Shown piece after piece: positions 33,511 through 46,352 of a stretch of 64,000 bases of DNA. The notes below the pieces were generated by a model. It saw only the letters and a list, made by a program, of their open reading frames with translations. It ran no database searches and was not told where the DNA came from. Position 1 is the stretch's first letter; every line of letters begins with the position of its first letter. Source of the DNA: Salticus scenicus (Eukaryota > Arthropoda > Arachnida > Araneae > Salticidae); the NCBI GenBank assembly GCA_963930645.1, contig OZ005651.1, positions 332,029,527-332,093,526 of the forward strand. The letters are read 5' to 3'. The position numbers and the translations under genes were made by a program.

Positions 33511-35164
33511 TAAGTCTAAATCTGCTAAATTATCTGGTTTTTGTTAATCTATTCTGAATTCTCAAGTGCTCGACTGAATATAGAGTTTGTTTGGCTATCA
33601 AAAAGAAAGAAGAACATCTACATCTATTGAATCTTCATTGCAATGAAATTCCCAAGAAAGCAGTCACCAAACAGGCACTTTTTTGGAAATATTGCAGATA
33701 TGCTTTCATTTTTAATAATGTTTTCTAGCTTATCTATTGTGACACAGCAGCTAATATTTCAGGAAGATGATATTTATGATTAAATCTTATGCCAGTATTA
33801 GTTTAAAGAAAATCGGTGATTAACACTTCAAAGAGTTTCCTTGTAAGTAAGTAAAAAATCTTTCAGAATAACCAACAAACACCCAGAAAAGAAAACAAAG
33901 AAAAGAAAAAACCATCAACAACACTCAGAACCACCAACAACACTCAGAAAAGAAAAACTGTGTACAAATTTTTACCACATTTCACACACAGATTTTCATG
34001 CAATACAATAGTTGCAATACAGCTTTATTCAAATATTACAACAGGTAAAATATTTTTCTTCAATTTTTGTCTATTTAAAACTTGGAGATTTTTCTGGTCT
34101 ACAAAATAAAGGTAAAAATATCTAAAAATAAAGAAATGTATAAATTTTGTCAAAATGCAATAGACTGTGAGAAATAGCCAAGATCCAACAGACTTGGCAC
34201 GTATGTTGCTGAGAAATAATTTTACTTAATTTAAAGAAAAAAAAAGTAAAAGAAAATATATATAAACAGAAAACATTTATATCTTTAGAGAAATACACAC
34301 ATACAATATCATACAAAAAGATTTAATATATTCTGAAGATAGAATATAAATACTCTATATATGTACTAACAAAGAAAATAAATTTATAATATCTAAAATA
34401 ATGCATTTCATTCAAATTTTAAAATGTTCTTAAATAGTTTGAAAAACAATGGAGAGAAGTATAGAGAATCTAGATATATCAATCTTTGATTAGCATGTAA
34501 GAAAACATTTTTGACTTTTTTTTTTTTTTAGTTTGAAGATGAAAATGGATATCATAAAAAAAAAAAAAAAAAAAAAAACATAACTATAAATTCTAAATTA
34601 GATATAACTTATTCTATAGCTTACATAAAGAGAGCAGAGGAAGATATTTACTATATGTAAAGCAACGAAATAAGCACCGCAAATTCCTAGCTTTTCTCTT
34701 ACTAAATTAAACTGTATAAAAGCGGACGCCTATACTACTTATTTACACTTTAAAATTATTAAAGTAGCATCTTTTATGCTCGTTTAATAATTCCCTATAA
34801 CATTAAACATAGTAAAATTATTCCTACAGTAAAAAGTAGTTCACTAAAATTAAAAACTCAAACTATACGAAAAAATGCAACTAATGTCGTTGCTAACTTT
34901 ATTCTGTTCCATTTCTTGAATTAAAAAACAAAACTGTGGATGCCACACGCATCACATAATCTTTACATTTTAACAAATTTTGAAGATAGCACACGCTCAT
35001 ATTTTACATAAAAATTAAAAGCATTAAATTCATTTAACTCTTTTTTCTTGGACATATTGTTCAGCATGTGAACTTACAAAAAATAGAGGATAAATAATAA
35101 ACAAATTTATACACTGAAATTGAAAATGGCTCAGTTATAACACTATAACTGTTGAGATTTTTAC

Positions 35165-35315
35165 CTTATTTCTTTTATAGACAAAGCCTCTCTACGATTT
35201 TTTAAGGTGTGCAAAATTGTCCAAGACCAATAACTCCTATAGCTTGCTCGTCCTAAATCGGACAGTGGTTCTTCAGGCGAACCAACCAGATTTTCCTTTT
35301 TTGATAATTCATAAC
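35165..35315 (-). CDS. KAT8-like: MYST histone acetyltransferase, exon encoding catalytic Glu region
   Basis: The acceptor TATATTTTAG precedes GT, which completes the Ser codon split from the upstream exon. The 49 full codons read YELSKKENLVGSPEEPLSDL, then SYRSYWSWTIL and ALSIKEI, ending AG before a GTAAAA donor. In MOF the same region is YELSKLE..VGSPEKPLSDLG.LSYRSYWSW. The Glu of YELSK corresponds to the catalytic glutamate that acts as general base in MYST enzymes. The conserved W and YRSYW block form part of the C-terminal domain. Both splice phases fit the neighbouring exons, 15.1 kb upstream and 5.4 kb downstream. Confidence 0.92.
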
Positions 35316-36487
35316 CTAAAATATAAATATATAAGTAATATGTTTTTTTTAAAAACGTGAATTTCAATTAAATTGCATTTAAATAAAAAAATTGTAAACA
35401 CGATACTCAAAGTAGCAGAAGCTTTTCAGTCGGAACCCCGACCATTCTCAATACTCTGATGATCTTCATATGACTTGGACATTGTATCTTCCTCTGTTAT
35501 TGACTTCAGACAGCAGGCCACACCCTCTCATATCCATATTTTGTTTGAGTTCAGCGAGTACATGACACTTTGGTCTCGCTTTTTTGGACCTGCTGTTTTG
35601 GTGCCGATATCAAGGATACAGAAAAAGGTATTACAGTATTTACAGAAAAGGTATTAGAGAAAAAAGAAAATTCATTTTTTCCATATTTTAAATTCTTGTC
35701 ATTTTACTGAAAAAAAAAAAAATGGGGGTAGGAAAAGCCAATTTATTATTATAATTATTTTGCAACAGAAAGTTTTAGAAAGGAATAGACTGAAAAAATG
35801 TTTAAAATTTGGAGATTTAGATTTTTTCTTTGCATGATGAAGGGAAAAGGGCAGTAAACACATGGGAAAACTTTGGGAAAAAGAGAATTTAGACAAATAT
35901 TTACTATTGGAAGACTAAATATGCAAAATATTTGTTGAAAATGATACAAGTAAGGGGCATATGGAAGTGAAAATTTATTATCTCAGTTCGAATTTTGAAT
36001 GATAAAGGGTATTAGTTATCAGCAAAGATCTAAACATTGTTAACCTATATAAATCCCCTAAATTTCAGTTTCAATATACTTTGTTCAATATACTTTACTT
36101 TGTCATTTCTTTGTAGTAGAACTGGTATTTATTATTTTCAATTTCATATTTAATTTGATAAAATTCTGTTACTTTAAGTATAGTGCTTATAATTTTTTTA
36201 AGCTGCAATAAAATAATATAAAATTTATATCATAATATATTGAATTAAAATTCTATTATATAAAATATACAGTTATATTATTGAACAGATTTTTAAGAAA
36301 ATTAAATATTACACAGAAAACTATATGTATATACATATCTAATCATAAACAAAACTTCAGTGTATAGAGAAACCTCAAAAACTTCGGACAATCAGGTTGA
36401 CAGTGCAAGATCTTTCAAACTTGGATCCTACCCATCCATTTATATATCCCATATTTTCAATAAACTTAAACATTGAGATCTTTCTGT

Positions 36488-36735
36488 TCAAATGTTGGTA
36501 TTAAGGTTTAGACCAATTGACTTTGAGTAGATATTGGCACTAGACCTAGGTGGAATGCCCTCCACGTTGGCTTTTTTTAAAAGGGGTACTATCCCATATT
36601 TATGCAAGCATAGAAAAACATAGAAAACTCTAAATGGATAGGTTATTAAGTGTAACTTGGGATAGACCAAGGTATTTTCCCTCTATTAGCTTCAAGTGCA
36701 GAACCTCTTTGCCACTGGTGGGCCTTTCACTATTC
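36488..36735 (-). repeat. tRNA-derived SINE, diverged copy
   Basis: It aligns in order with the SINE at 43915-44155. Shared blocks include GCCCTCCACG/GCCCTCTATG, TATGCAAGC.TAGA and AAACTCT, and the tRNA-like GAACC.CTTTGCCACTGGTGGGCC end. On the minus strand the head is an A-box-like segment. It is more decayed than the 44-kb copy. Confidence 0.5.
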
Positions 36736-38099
36736 AGATATCCTGTTTGGTAATATGAGGAGGTATTTTTTACTTGATCTTTCTCGCAACTTTTTTCATA
36801 TTAACATTTAATATCTTGTACATTTTTATAACATGGGTTTTTTAATTTAATATCTAGTGACACTTACACTGCATTCAAAAAATTAAATTAATAAAAAAAT
36901 AAAAAACTAGCATTAAAAATGTTTTTTTTAAAAAACCATTAAATCTATACAATTTTTATATGAATTTAATTGAATCTTTTCTCCTTTACTCAATTCCTAC
37001 TAACTACAACAAATTAGCATTAATTTAATATTTTCTTGTATATGACAAACACTGACAAAATGTGCTCCATTTGCTCGATGGCCAAAATGCAGTTTTTTGA
37101 TTTCTGCAAAAGTAGAAAATTCAATTTTAAGATCCCGAGATTCATCCGTGAACTACTTAAAAGCCTCCTTTAAATTACATAATACTAACCTTTTTGTATG
37201 TATCTTCATTGTACTTTCATTGACATATAATAATAATAAAACATACCAAAAATTACTCTAATTGTTACAAGACTTTAATTTTCCGGAGAACTAAACAGCA
37301 CATAGATCCCCAAATTATCAGTAATCCCTGATAGGTAGGTATAAATACTGATTACAAGCAATTGAAAATTGCAATCAAGGTTCATTTATATTAGTTATCT
37401 TCTTATAATTTCAGAATTGTTTGTAAAACTTATGTTATTATGAAAATACTGATAGAAGTTACATTTTAATTTATAACTCAGTATCTTATGCCAGTCCCAA
37501 GTTCACTCACAATAATTATAGACAACAGATGTAAGAACAATATAAAGAAAATTAAAAATACGCTTTTTGAGATATTGATGATCAAAGGTCAAAATGTTTG
37601 ACCTTGAAATGAAAATTTTTTAAAAATATGTGCATGTGATATACCATATGAAAGCCTGTATTAAATGCTTTCAAGTGTTACCAACTTATGCCTCTAAGTC
37701 AATTAGATGACACAATATGGGTAAATTTGTAATGCAAGAATTTTGAAAATTAACACTTTTTACCCATTTTTGCAGTCCTGTATACCAAAACTAAAAGAGA
37801 TAGGGACTTAAATTGGTATACATTCATTTCTCTGTAGAACAAATAAAAGAGCCCAATTTTATAAAATTCTGAGGGGGTCAGGTTAAAAATGCTACTTTTT
37901 TGTCATTATTTGACACGGAATGACCTGGGCAAGAAGGGTGTTATTTTTCCAACCTAAGGACAGGCAGGGTGCAACGCCCCTCCTGAAATTGTCTGAGGAA
38001 AACTCATAGTACTTTAATCTATCCAGAACTATAATTTGTAGTCAAGGTCAGTGTAAAACAGGAATTTTGCTTGCAACAATGTACTTTCAGGTATGTGCA

Positions 38100-38346
38100 A
38101 ATTCACTGGCGTATCCCTGGAGAGGGTGATTGGGGTCTAATGACCATTACATCTCTGAAACATTGAACCATCTGTGAAGACGTAAGTCAATGATTAACAG
38201 GATATCTATTTTCAATAGTAGAAAGAGCAATAGCCCGGATATGAGAGTCATTCATGTTTAGTTTATCAGTCGGTAGGTCTAGGTCGAGGTCGAGAAACAC
38301 ACAAAGTTCACAGAAGTCAAGGGGGCACCAGGGATCAACTAGCAAC
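38100..38346 (-). pseudogene. RNase H remnant of non-LTR retrotransposon
   Basis: Downstream of the RT on the minus strand, a segment at about 38161-38190 reads TYVFTDGS, the first catalytic motif of RNase H (DGS). A nearby stop codon and a frame change break it. RNase H in this position suggests an I/Loa-type or similar clade rather than a typical Jockey element. Confidence 0.55.
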
Positions 38347-39066
38347 TTAGCTTAATGAATAGTCAATCTCCTCTGATATCTGAAAGCTAATTTGATTAAA
38401 ACTATGTTGGGTCTTAGGTTTTCTCAGATTTTTGTAATCATAGTCCCTCCAATAAGAGTTGCCTGGGAGTGTAGACAGCTTTTGCAGAAGGATTCCAGAA
38501 TTTCTGAGTATTTCATGTTTTATTGGGTGAAGTTTGGTCAGTAACTGGATGGCTGCAATAGGAGTGGATTTAACTGCCCCAGTGATTAAACGCATAGCTT
38601 GATTTTGACTTTGTTCTAAATTATTAATAGTAGAATCGGAGGCTGAAACAAGGACCTCATTACAATAGGAAAAGAGAGGTTTGATATACATTTTGTGACA
38701 AGTGAGGAGAGTATTTCTACTACAACCCCATTTACAACCAGCCAGACGTTTCAACAGTGAAAGCTTACACTCCACCTTTCTGTTAATTTGGGCCCCATGC
38801 TCATTCCAATTTAAACATTTATCCATTTTGCAACCTAAATAAGTGGTGGTGTCAGTAACACTAATAGTAAAAACATGATAAAAAAGCTGAAGTATAAAAG
38901 GTTGTCTATTTAAAGTAAAAAAATGGCATGTAGTCTTGTCAATATTAAAAATCAAATTATTGTACCCGCACCAAACATCAAGTTTCCCCAATGATTCATT
39001 GAGTTTAACGTTTAGTGACTGTAGTTGAGTCTTTGGAGCACTGCTCCATAGCACAAGATCGTCAGC
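38347..39066 (-). pseudogene. Non-LTR reverse transcriptase, 3' part
   Basis: On the minus strand the sequence resumes at the catalytic motif (ADDLVLWSSAPK) and runs uninterrupted through the thumb and connection region (FNIDKTTCHFF, YLGCKMDKCLNW, LLTCHKMYIKPLFSYCNEV) to a stop at 38347. Its upstream half lies at 48203-48848, on the other side of the 9.1-kb hAT insertion. When the 8-bp target duplication is counted once, the two halves read in the same frame across the FADD motif. Confidence 0.9.
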
Positions 39067-39149
39067 CAGTGGCGTAGCGTGTGGGGGCAAGAGGTGCGCT
39101 TGCCCCGGGTGCAAAATTTTAGGGGTGCCAAATACTGTTAGTTCCCCAT

Positions 39150-40040
39150 CATACTATAGGTATGGGGAACTTAGGTAATCGTGAAAAATTTCGACCTCTG
39201 TTTTTTTACTTTTTTTACACGTTTTCAGGTGTGAGGAATCCGAAAATGACAAAATTTGTATGGTGTCTGTCTGTAGGGTGTGTTAGTGTGTCAGTCCGTT
39301 AGTTTGTTAGTCTTTTTACACGATATCTCACGAACAAATGATCGTAGAGAGGTCAGATCAGTTTTAAAATATTACTTTCGATACTGGCAAGAACCCTATT
39401 CATTTGCAACATTCGAATTAAAAAACTTCGTAAGTTATGAGAAATTTACGATTTTCTTAACATGGCAGTATAGGGCAAAATTTCACATAAACGTCAATTT
39501 TGAGATATATTTTCATTGTAAAGATGTGAGACTTCTTTTGAAATATTATTTAGGACACTGGCATGAATATTAATGACGATGAATTTTCCAATATAAAAAT
39601 TTCGTAAGTTATTGGAAAATTACGAATTTCTTAACCTGGCAGAATAGAGCAAAATTTCACATAAACGTCAATCTTGAGGGATATTTTCATCGTAAAGACG
39701 TCAAACCACTTTTGAAATATTATTTAGGATACTAGCATGAATATCATAGACTATGATTTTTCCAATTTAAAAAATTCATAAGTTATTTGGAATTTACGAT
39801 TAACTTAAAATGGCAGAATAAGGCAAAATTGAGCATAAATTTCCATTTTGAGGATCATAAAAGATTAGACAACTTCAAAATTACATTTATGATATTTGTT
39901 TTAACATGATTGAATATAAATATTCTAATAGGAAATTATTCGTAATTTACGATTTTATCAACACAGCTAAATTGTAAATTTTTCATATAAATCTGAATTT
40001 TGAGGATTATTGCATTGGAAATAGTAGCATGAAAACTAAA
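39150..40040. repeat. ~175-bp tandem repeats inside hAT element
   Basis: About three to four imperfect units run from roughly 39420 to 40030. Each contains TTCGTAAGTTAT, AATTTACGATT, a CATGGCAGAATA-like segment, CAAAATTTCACATAAACGTC and TGAAATATTATTTAGGA. Copies diverge progressively to the right. The preceding ACACGATATCTCACGAACAAA segment is unique here. I see no coding logic in the open frame that crosses the first unit. Confidence 0.65.
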
Positions 40041-41448
40041 CAACTGACTGATAAAATAAATTAATAGATTAGAATAACATAAATATATCGAAGTGAATGG
40101 TGGATAGCCTGTTAGGTGGGGATTTCATTCTGTCACTGTATCAAGCTTTAGTCAAATTCATTTCTTTTAACATGATTATTATATGTCTCTCACTAAAAAT
40201 TTATGAGAACATAAATATGATAAGGAACTAAGCAGAGTCCACCTATGTCAACTAGTTTTTCTAAAAAAAATAAAATGATCGTTGTGATAAATTTCTGAAT
40301 TTTTACAATTTTATTAGACCCTTCTAAAATTCTCTGGCTAACCATAGGTTTCTTGATGAAAATGAAAACATTTTTAGGTGCATCATAGCTTTAAATTATT
40401 CTCCCGGTGATTATTATAATGTGGGCGCGAATTTTAAATGAACTCTCCTCTCATTTTTATATCTTATATTCAAAAACTGGCCGAGCACTGTTGTCAAAGT
40501 TTCTACTGGACGTTGAGCTCTACGCCTCAATACATTCATAGTATGGCAATGACTGTAAGCGGCCCTTCTTATTTCGCGTCGATAAAGTGCTAATATACTG
40601 ATCATTATAACAAAAGCCTACCCTATAGTCAGATACTGGACCCTTTGCATCTGTTTTTTGTTAGTTTAGAAATTAATATAAAAGGGTCATCACTTATAAT
40701 AAAGCCATAAGAGGTTAGCATCTGCCGGTTGTTAACACGATTATTGCTGAAAAGAGGCGCTGAAATTTTCAAATTCATAAATGGGTAGTTTTTTACAATC
40801 AGATTTTGATAGCAACATTCTTTATCATTTTTATTTATTAATATAAATAAATATTTCTACTAAAAATTGACCAAAGAAAAAAAATATTCATATTAGGCAT
40901 TGCATACACAAAGTTTGATGTATTTCCGTCTCATCGAGTTCAAGGTAATGCAATCAGGAAAATCTATTACGATCTACCAGGGTTTAACCTAACAAAAAAT
41001 TTTCTTTAGCATTTTAGCTAAAATGACCAATCAGTATTTTAGCTTTTCCATAAATCTTTTAGCTATTTTTTATGCGGAAAGCCGATTGGGGGGATATAAA
41101 ATATATTTAAATACTTTAAGAAAAAAAAGCTTGAATCTAAAATTCTGATTTTCTACTTTTATTTTCACATACACATACTTTACACACACTATATAAAATC
41201 AGCTTCCTCTAATCCAAAGAGAGTGCCTTATAGAGATATGATTGTTCTGCATGGAGGGAAAGAAGGTCATTACTGAATTTTTTCAACTGAAGTACAAGCC
41301 TACCTCTAAATTTGTGTTGTGGATTAAACGAGGTAGTTACATTACAAATGTTAGAACTAAATAGGATTATGATACAATTCTCCTTGGCTTTGAAGAACAC
41401 CAATTTTTGAAAGCTTTTTGAAAATTAAAGTTTTTTCTTGGAGGTCCT
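40041..41448. other. Non-coding interior of hAT element
   Basis: AT-rich sequence downstream of the hAT transposase. No motif supports a gene. Confidence 0.45.
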
Positions 41449-41841
41449 TCAATATTTATCATAAGTAATTTGCATAAATTCTCTGTTGTCAAACGATTTC
41501 TTATGTCTGTTTTTTATTAAATTCATCTGGGAGAAAGCTCTTTCACAGTCTGCTGTATGTACAGGTAAGCTCGCAGCATATTCCACTACAGAGCATAATA
41601 GTGGATATTCATCATGCATTTCATTTTCATCTAGAATTTGTAATAATTGCAAAAACGTATAGTCTTTACATATGACACTTATTACTTTTTTGAAAATATT
41701 CCATTCAGACAACATCTGATTTTCAACAAATGTATTTTGGTGTACAGGACTAGTTTGGAAAATTTTGCAAATTTCCTTTATTTTGTCTATTCCATAGCCT
41801 AGATTTCTAACATTTTCACAAATATTTTTTGGAAGTAGCAC
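41449..41841 (-). pseudogene. hAT transposase, C-terminal dimerisation region
   Basis: The segment encodes EYPLLCSVVEYAASLPVHTADCERAFSQMNLIKNRHK..., the hallmark hAT C-terminal dimerisation domain of the type found in ZNF862/KIAA1586-like proteins. The catalytic core (first and second Asp) is not visible between this piece and the N-terminal exon at 42807-43041, where about 960 bp includes a MITE. The transposase is therefore internally deleted or too decayed to read. Confidence 0.82.
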
Positions 41842-42184
41842 ATTAAATGATATAGTTTGTTTGATAACTCCTAACCGTCCCTTAATTCCTTCAATAAGGC
41901 ATTTCAGAAATTTCTGTTTATTTTAAGAAGTTTACGTTTTCCATTTTTAAATATTAAGTATTTAATTTATTATAAATCAGATCAATGTTCATACTCATAA
42001 AGACGATTCTTAAAAAACGCATTATTGCTTTGGCATACGTATGATTTGCATGCAAAAACTAAGCAGTTTTATTTTTTAGACTGTGTAATATACATATTTT
42101 TTATTTATTTAGACTAGAAAAATGCTTTTTATAGTTGATATGTCCTATTTGTTAGAAATCCGCACGATTAATTATCCGTTTATT

Positions 42185-42364
42185 CAGTGGCGGATTTAAG
42201 GGTGGGGGGAGAGCTAGGGGGCTGAAGCCCCCCCCCCCCAGAAAAAAGCACTAACATTTCCAATTGGATGTTACAATTGTAAGTTTTTTATTGATCTGGA
42301 ATAACATCTTGAAAACACTTAGCCCCCCCCCCCCCCCCAAAGTTAAGTTCTGGATCTGCCACTG
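42185..42364. mobile_element. MITE, sister of 27537-27701
   Basis: It starts CAGTGGCGGATTTAAGGG and ends GGATCTGCCACTG, with a G run and two C runs, and is collinear with the MITE in the BEL element. The flanks CGTTTATT and CATTTTTT match only in part, so the duplication has decayed. Confidence 0.75.
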
Positions 42365-42806
42365 CATTTTTTATCATTATTACTCCATTCTGTGAATATT
42401 GAAAACGCATCTTTAAAAATTATTAAAGGTATACTCTACTCTGATTAAATCATATTTAAATGATTTTGGTTGGATCCCCCCCCTCCCCCATTTTTTTGTT
42501 TTAAGTTTTATTCAATTTTTAAGAATTTTTCACAGATACATTATTTGATTATCCGTGCTTTCCGATCTTCCTTGTAAACCGGAACATTAATTAGCACAGA
42601 TAATCGGGAGTTTTTCCCGTGTATAACTATTAAAAAATAGAAATAAAAAGAATTCTTTTAACAAAAACATCTCAACTGGTAAAGCTAACGGATTATGTTT
42701 AATAATTATTTGAAACAAAGTTACATAAAATTAACGTGCTTTTATTATCTCTATTAATAGGAATTTTAATTTATTCAAATAGGAATTGGATTAAAATAAA
42801 ACTTAC

Positions 42807-43041
42807 CATCGGTCACCGTGAAGAAATTTTTTTTGCCTGTTTCCTTACAATTTGTGCAGGACACATACGACACAATGTCCTTGTACTGCACATTTAGCCA
42901 TTTGTACTGTCCCTGCCATTTCCTAATTATTTCTTTGGACACTAAATTAGCTTTCTTCTTTTTTATTTGGTTATCAGTCGCAATTTCGTTTTCTGTTTCT
43001 TTCCGTTTCACTGATACTGATGGTTTTAACCAAGCATCCAT
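42807..43041 (-). pseudogene. hAT transposase, N-terminal exon
   Basis: It starts MDAWLKPSVSVKRKETE, followed by a basic KKKK segment and a zinc-finger-like W.....WL...CTNC region. This N-terminus (M-x-x-W-L-K-P) is typical of ZNF862/KIAA1586-related hAT transposases. A strong donor GTAAGT follows the codon for TDG (42806-42801), so the gene was spliced. The upstream sequence (43042-43330) is richer in G+C than its surroundings and may hold the transposase promoter. Confidence 0.75.
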
Positions 43042-43330
43042 TTTTGTGATTCATTAAAAAACATCTATTTCGAATTTTAACAAAAGCAAAACAGGCAGCT
43101 TTATCCCATGAGCAAAATGAAGAAATTATTTAAAATGGGGGTAGGGGGTAAGTGGTAAGAGGTAGGCGAAGATCGCTACGCAATACAAGCACCCAGAGAG
43201 CTTCTATGAAGCAGATGCCGTATTCTGACTTACGCGCGTATAAAGCAAAGGGTCACGCGAGATTGTCCGTAGCCAGAAGATTGTTCTTTGTTCTTAGCAG
43301 ACGCAGACGATAGTTGTTTGTCCCAGTAAA

Positions 43331-43914
43331 GCGAAATTAAATCAAAATATACTTAAATAAATAAAACAATTCCAGATTTTTTAGTGGTTTAGTAATTTTT
43401 TTGCCAGCGAATATTTTAATAAAATTAGAGATTTTCAAAAAGAAATATTTTGTGAAATCATCTTGTTTTCGCTTTTTAGCTAAATGGTGTCGAGCATATT
43501 TTCGCAAAATACGATGTCCTTTCGCAAAATGCGAAAAAAGCGAACGGCAGTTTAAACCCTGCGATCTACGCAAAACTTTCATAAACATACAGTATTTTTA
43601 TATTAAAAATCTTACATATAAAATTTGATACAGTTTCATTCCATAGGTGCTAAATTATATAACTATCACAAAATTCAGAAAAGCACGGTACAACAGCACC
43701 ATCTTTTGAGCGATTGCAAATAAATTTCATAAGTTTATTTATTTATTTACTTATTTATTTATAATAAATATTGTACAGATAAATTTTGTCATGATTCTAA
43801 ACAATAGATACGATTATAATAAAAATCGTAAAGAAAAAAAGACAGAGTTTATCTTAGTGTATACGGTTCCAGGAACTTCAGAAGCTGCTGCAAATACAAG
43901 CTCTTTAAATTATT
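43331..43914. other. Non-coding interior of hAT element
   Basis: Contains a short TTTATTTATT simple repeat near 43736-43765. No gene is supported. Confidence 0.4.
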
Positions 43915-44155
43915 CACACTTTGTTGTGAATGATCTTTGGTGTTAGAAAGCAAGGCCGATTGACAACGACCTGGATGAGATGCCCTCTATGAGGGTGTTT
44001 CTAAGGGAACTTAATCTTTATACATGCAAGTGTCAGAGAAAACCACGGAAAACTCCGAATGACAGGTCGACGACCACGACTTGAAATCAAATCAGTTACT
44101 TCCTGTCTACCAGTTTCGAGAGCAGAACCACTCAGCTACTGATGGGGCCTCCTTC
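43915..44155 (-). repeat. tRNA-derived SINE
   Basis: On the minus strand the head reads GGCCCCATCAGTAGCTGAGTGG, an A-box-like match, followed about 50 bases on by a weak B box. It then reads TTCCGTGGTTTTCTCTGACA, a core seen in many arthropod SINEs, and ends near GGCCTTGCTTTCTAACACC. Relatives occur at 36488-36735 and 47898-48060. Confidence 0.6.
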
Positions 44156-44700
44156 TGCTGTAGAAATAATGGAAAAGGCTGAGAAGGTTCTGCGTAATTT
44201 TAGAGTCTGAACTATAAAGTATTCTGCCACATAGTACTGATAAAAAAAAAAAAAACTGATATTGATAATACAGGTTTGCGATGAGATGTGATGTGTTTCT
44301 AGATGCTGATTAAGAAAGAATATTTAAAAATTTCCCTCACATGCAGTTTTGACATTTTTTTTTTTTTTGACAGAAATGAGTTTAAAACTCTATTTTCAAC
44401 TCCCATCTCACAAGCAAACTTTCATTTTGGGAGGATGGAGTTGCAGGATGGGGGTGGGTTCATTCGAAAGAAGAACAAAAGGTGATTATCTTGTATAAAT
44501 CTTAGCTGCAATGGGCCATCAGGTCAAAAGTTAGAAGGCTCCAAATAGTTAGGTTAGGTTAGGTTAATATGGAGCAGGGAGACGAAATTCGGAAAATATT
44601 AGTAGAAATTCTTAAAAAAAGTGGAGAAAATCCATGAAAAATGAGATAATGACAGAAATGAAGACAATACTTTGAATAAAAAGGTTTTATTTAAGTTATA

Positions 44701-46352
44701 CTAGGCAGAAGTACAATCGAGATGAATCTCATTAACAAATGCATGCAGTGCACAAAGGCTCTTTTCACAATATGCGCGCTTAACAAAACTCATCTCATTA
44801 CATTTCAAGCATTTGTCAAACACATTTGCATCGAAACAAAAGTCCATGGGTGAAATCCAGGGTTCAGGTTCTTTATCCAAGTATCCACTTTTGTAGAATG
44901 CATACTTAATCATGCTCCTGAATCTCGGGGCACTGAATTGATAAATAGAAAATCCTTGCATTTGTAGAAATTTTTTCCTTTGCCACAGTTGTATCGCGGA
45001 ATTGGCAATAAGAGTATCAGTGATATATCTAATGAATGCTTTATATGGTCTGAAAAAGTAAACATCCAGTGGTTGTATTAATCCTGTACATCCGCCAGGG
45101 ATAAGCTGCTTTATTAAATGTCTACCAATAGGACATGTTCCACTTGAAAGAGAATCATCGCGATTTGCACGTCACGAGTCCAGGGGCAACAAGATTTTGT
45201 CACGATCAGAGGGAATACTTTTCCAGAAGGCTTCATTGTAAAATCGCTTGAGATCCTCCTTGTTCATGTTTGCTGTTCGACCAGCAAATGAAACAATGTT
45301 TGGAGGATCATGTTCTTTAGAATTTGGAAATTTCCCATTTGGTTCAGCAACAAGAACATACATCGATCTCATGATCTCTCCATCCATTGAAATTACGGGC
45401 ATAATCATGTAAGAATGAGTTGTTGCACTCTGCGACCCAACAACAGTTTGAACTCTTTTTGTTCCTACTTGTCTTAATGTCCGATAAGAATGTAATTCCT
45501 TCTCAAATCGACTTTGATCAGTGTTAAAGATATTTTTTGCATCTAATCCTTCATGCTGAATAAGTGACTTCACAGAGATTACGAAATCATTGGCTAGCTG
45601 ATGTGTTTCTCGTTCGTTTTCCTTCCAGTGCTTTCTCACCTTGAGTGTGATCGCTCGACTAACAATATTGTTTTTCTTTTTAAATCGAAGAACCCATGAG
45701 GCAGATGCTTTGAAGTTATTAAGATGTAGATGCTGAGGATCCATATTTTCTTTAATCTGCAAGGCCCAAAGACGAAGGTTGCGATCATGAATGACAGCAC
45801 ATTCTTGAACTTTTTCTCTAAATATGTTGAGTACTGCATCATTGACCTTCTTCATCGTTGGCTTGTCTCTAGACTTTCCATACTTATAAAGAATGTTCAT
45901 GTTTTTAATTCTTCGGAACCGATTCATAACCGTGCTGGCCTTTCTATTAACGTTGCGTAGAGTGCCATCATCGTTTTCAGTAAGGAATTTCCAAGCAGCC
46001 TCTTGTAATCATCATCCAAAATATTTCTTTTTTTAACAGGAGATCCTTCATAATCTGAATCTGATGTTGATGTTTGTGATGAATGAAGCACTTCTGGTGT
46101 AGTTGCAACCAGTCCTTCCTCTTCCTCTTCTTCGATCTCCGTATCCGAATCGTCTTCATCGCCAAAGTTCATTTCCATGTCACTCCCATCATCACCACCA
46201 ATGCCAAACGTTTTTACCTCTTCGATTATTTCTAATCGATTCTCAATGATACCAACGATAGGATCAAACAATGCGTTCTCTTCAACATTCATGTCCTTCT
46301 CTGCTGAACCATACTTAAGTTTTAGGGCATGAACGACACTGCGAGCATCCAC
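44701..46352 (-). pseudogene. pogo/CENP-B-like transposase, one frameshift and one stop
   Basis: The order is an acidic N-terminal part (GDEDDSDTEIEEEEEEG), a frameshift near 46000, then a CENP-B/Tc5-type helix-turn-helix region (W...F..RF..KNNIVSR) and a DDD catalytic domain. The first Asp is in FNTDQS, the second in LLPLDS immediately before an in-frame TGA at 45172-45174, and the third in LIQPLDVYFF after that stop. Reading then continues in the same frame to the stop at 44701. Only two lesions separate it from an intact protein of about 540 residues. It lies inside the hAT element. TA-flanked ends were not found. Confidence 0.85.

Larger units (their letters stand above)
29733..35164 (-). 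other. MYST gene intron (5.4 kb)
   Basis: Non-coding on the gene strand. It holds SINE segments near 30430-30620 and 31270-31600, a single-orientation Penelope fragment and a tRNA-bearing palindrome. The remaining sequence (29800-30400, 33520-35100) is AT-rich with A/T tracts and nothing recognised. Confidence 0.7.

Noticed and set aside
39280..39573. Open frame of 97 codons at the start of the tandem array
   Set aside because: It crosses into the non-coding 175-bp repeat and ends there; no recognised domain.
44549..44563. (TTAGG)3, resembling the arthropod telomere repeat
   Set aside because: Only three units; too short to claim an interstitial telomere or a telomere-derived sequence.
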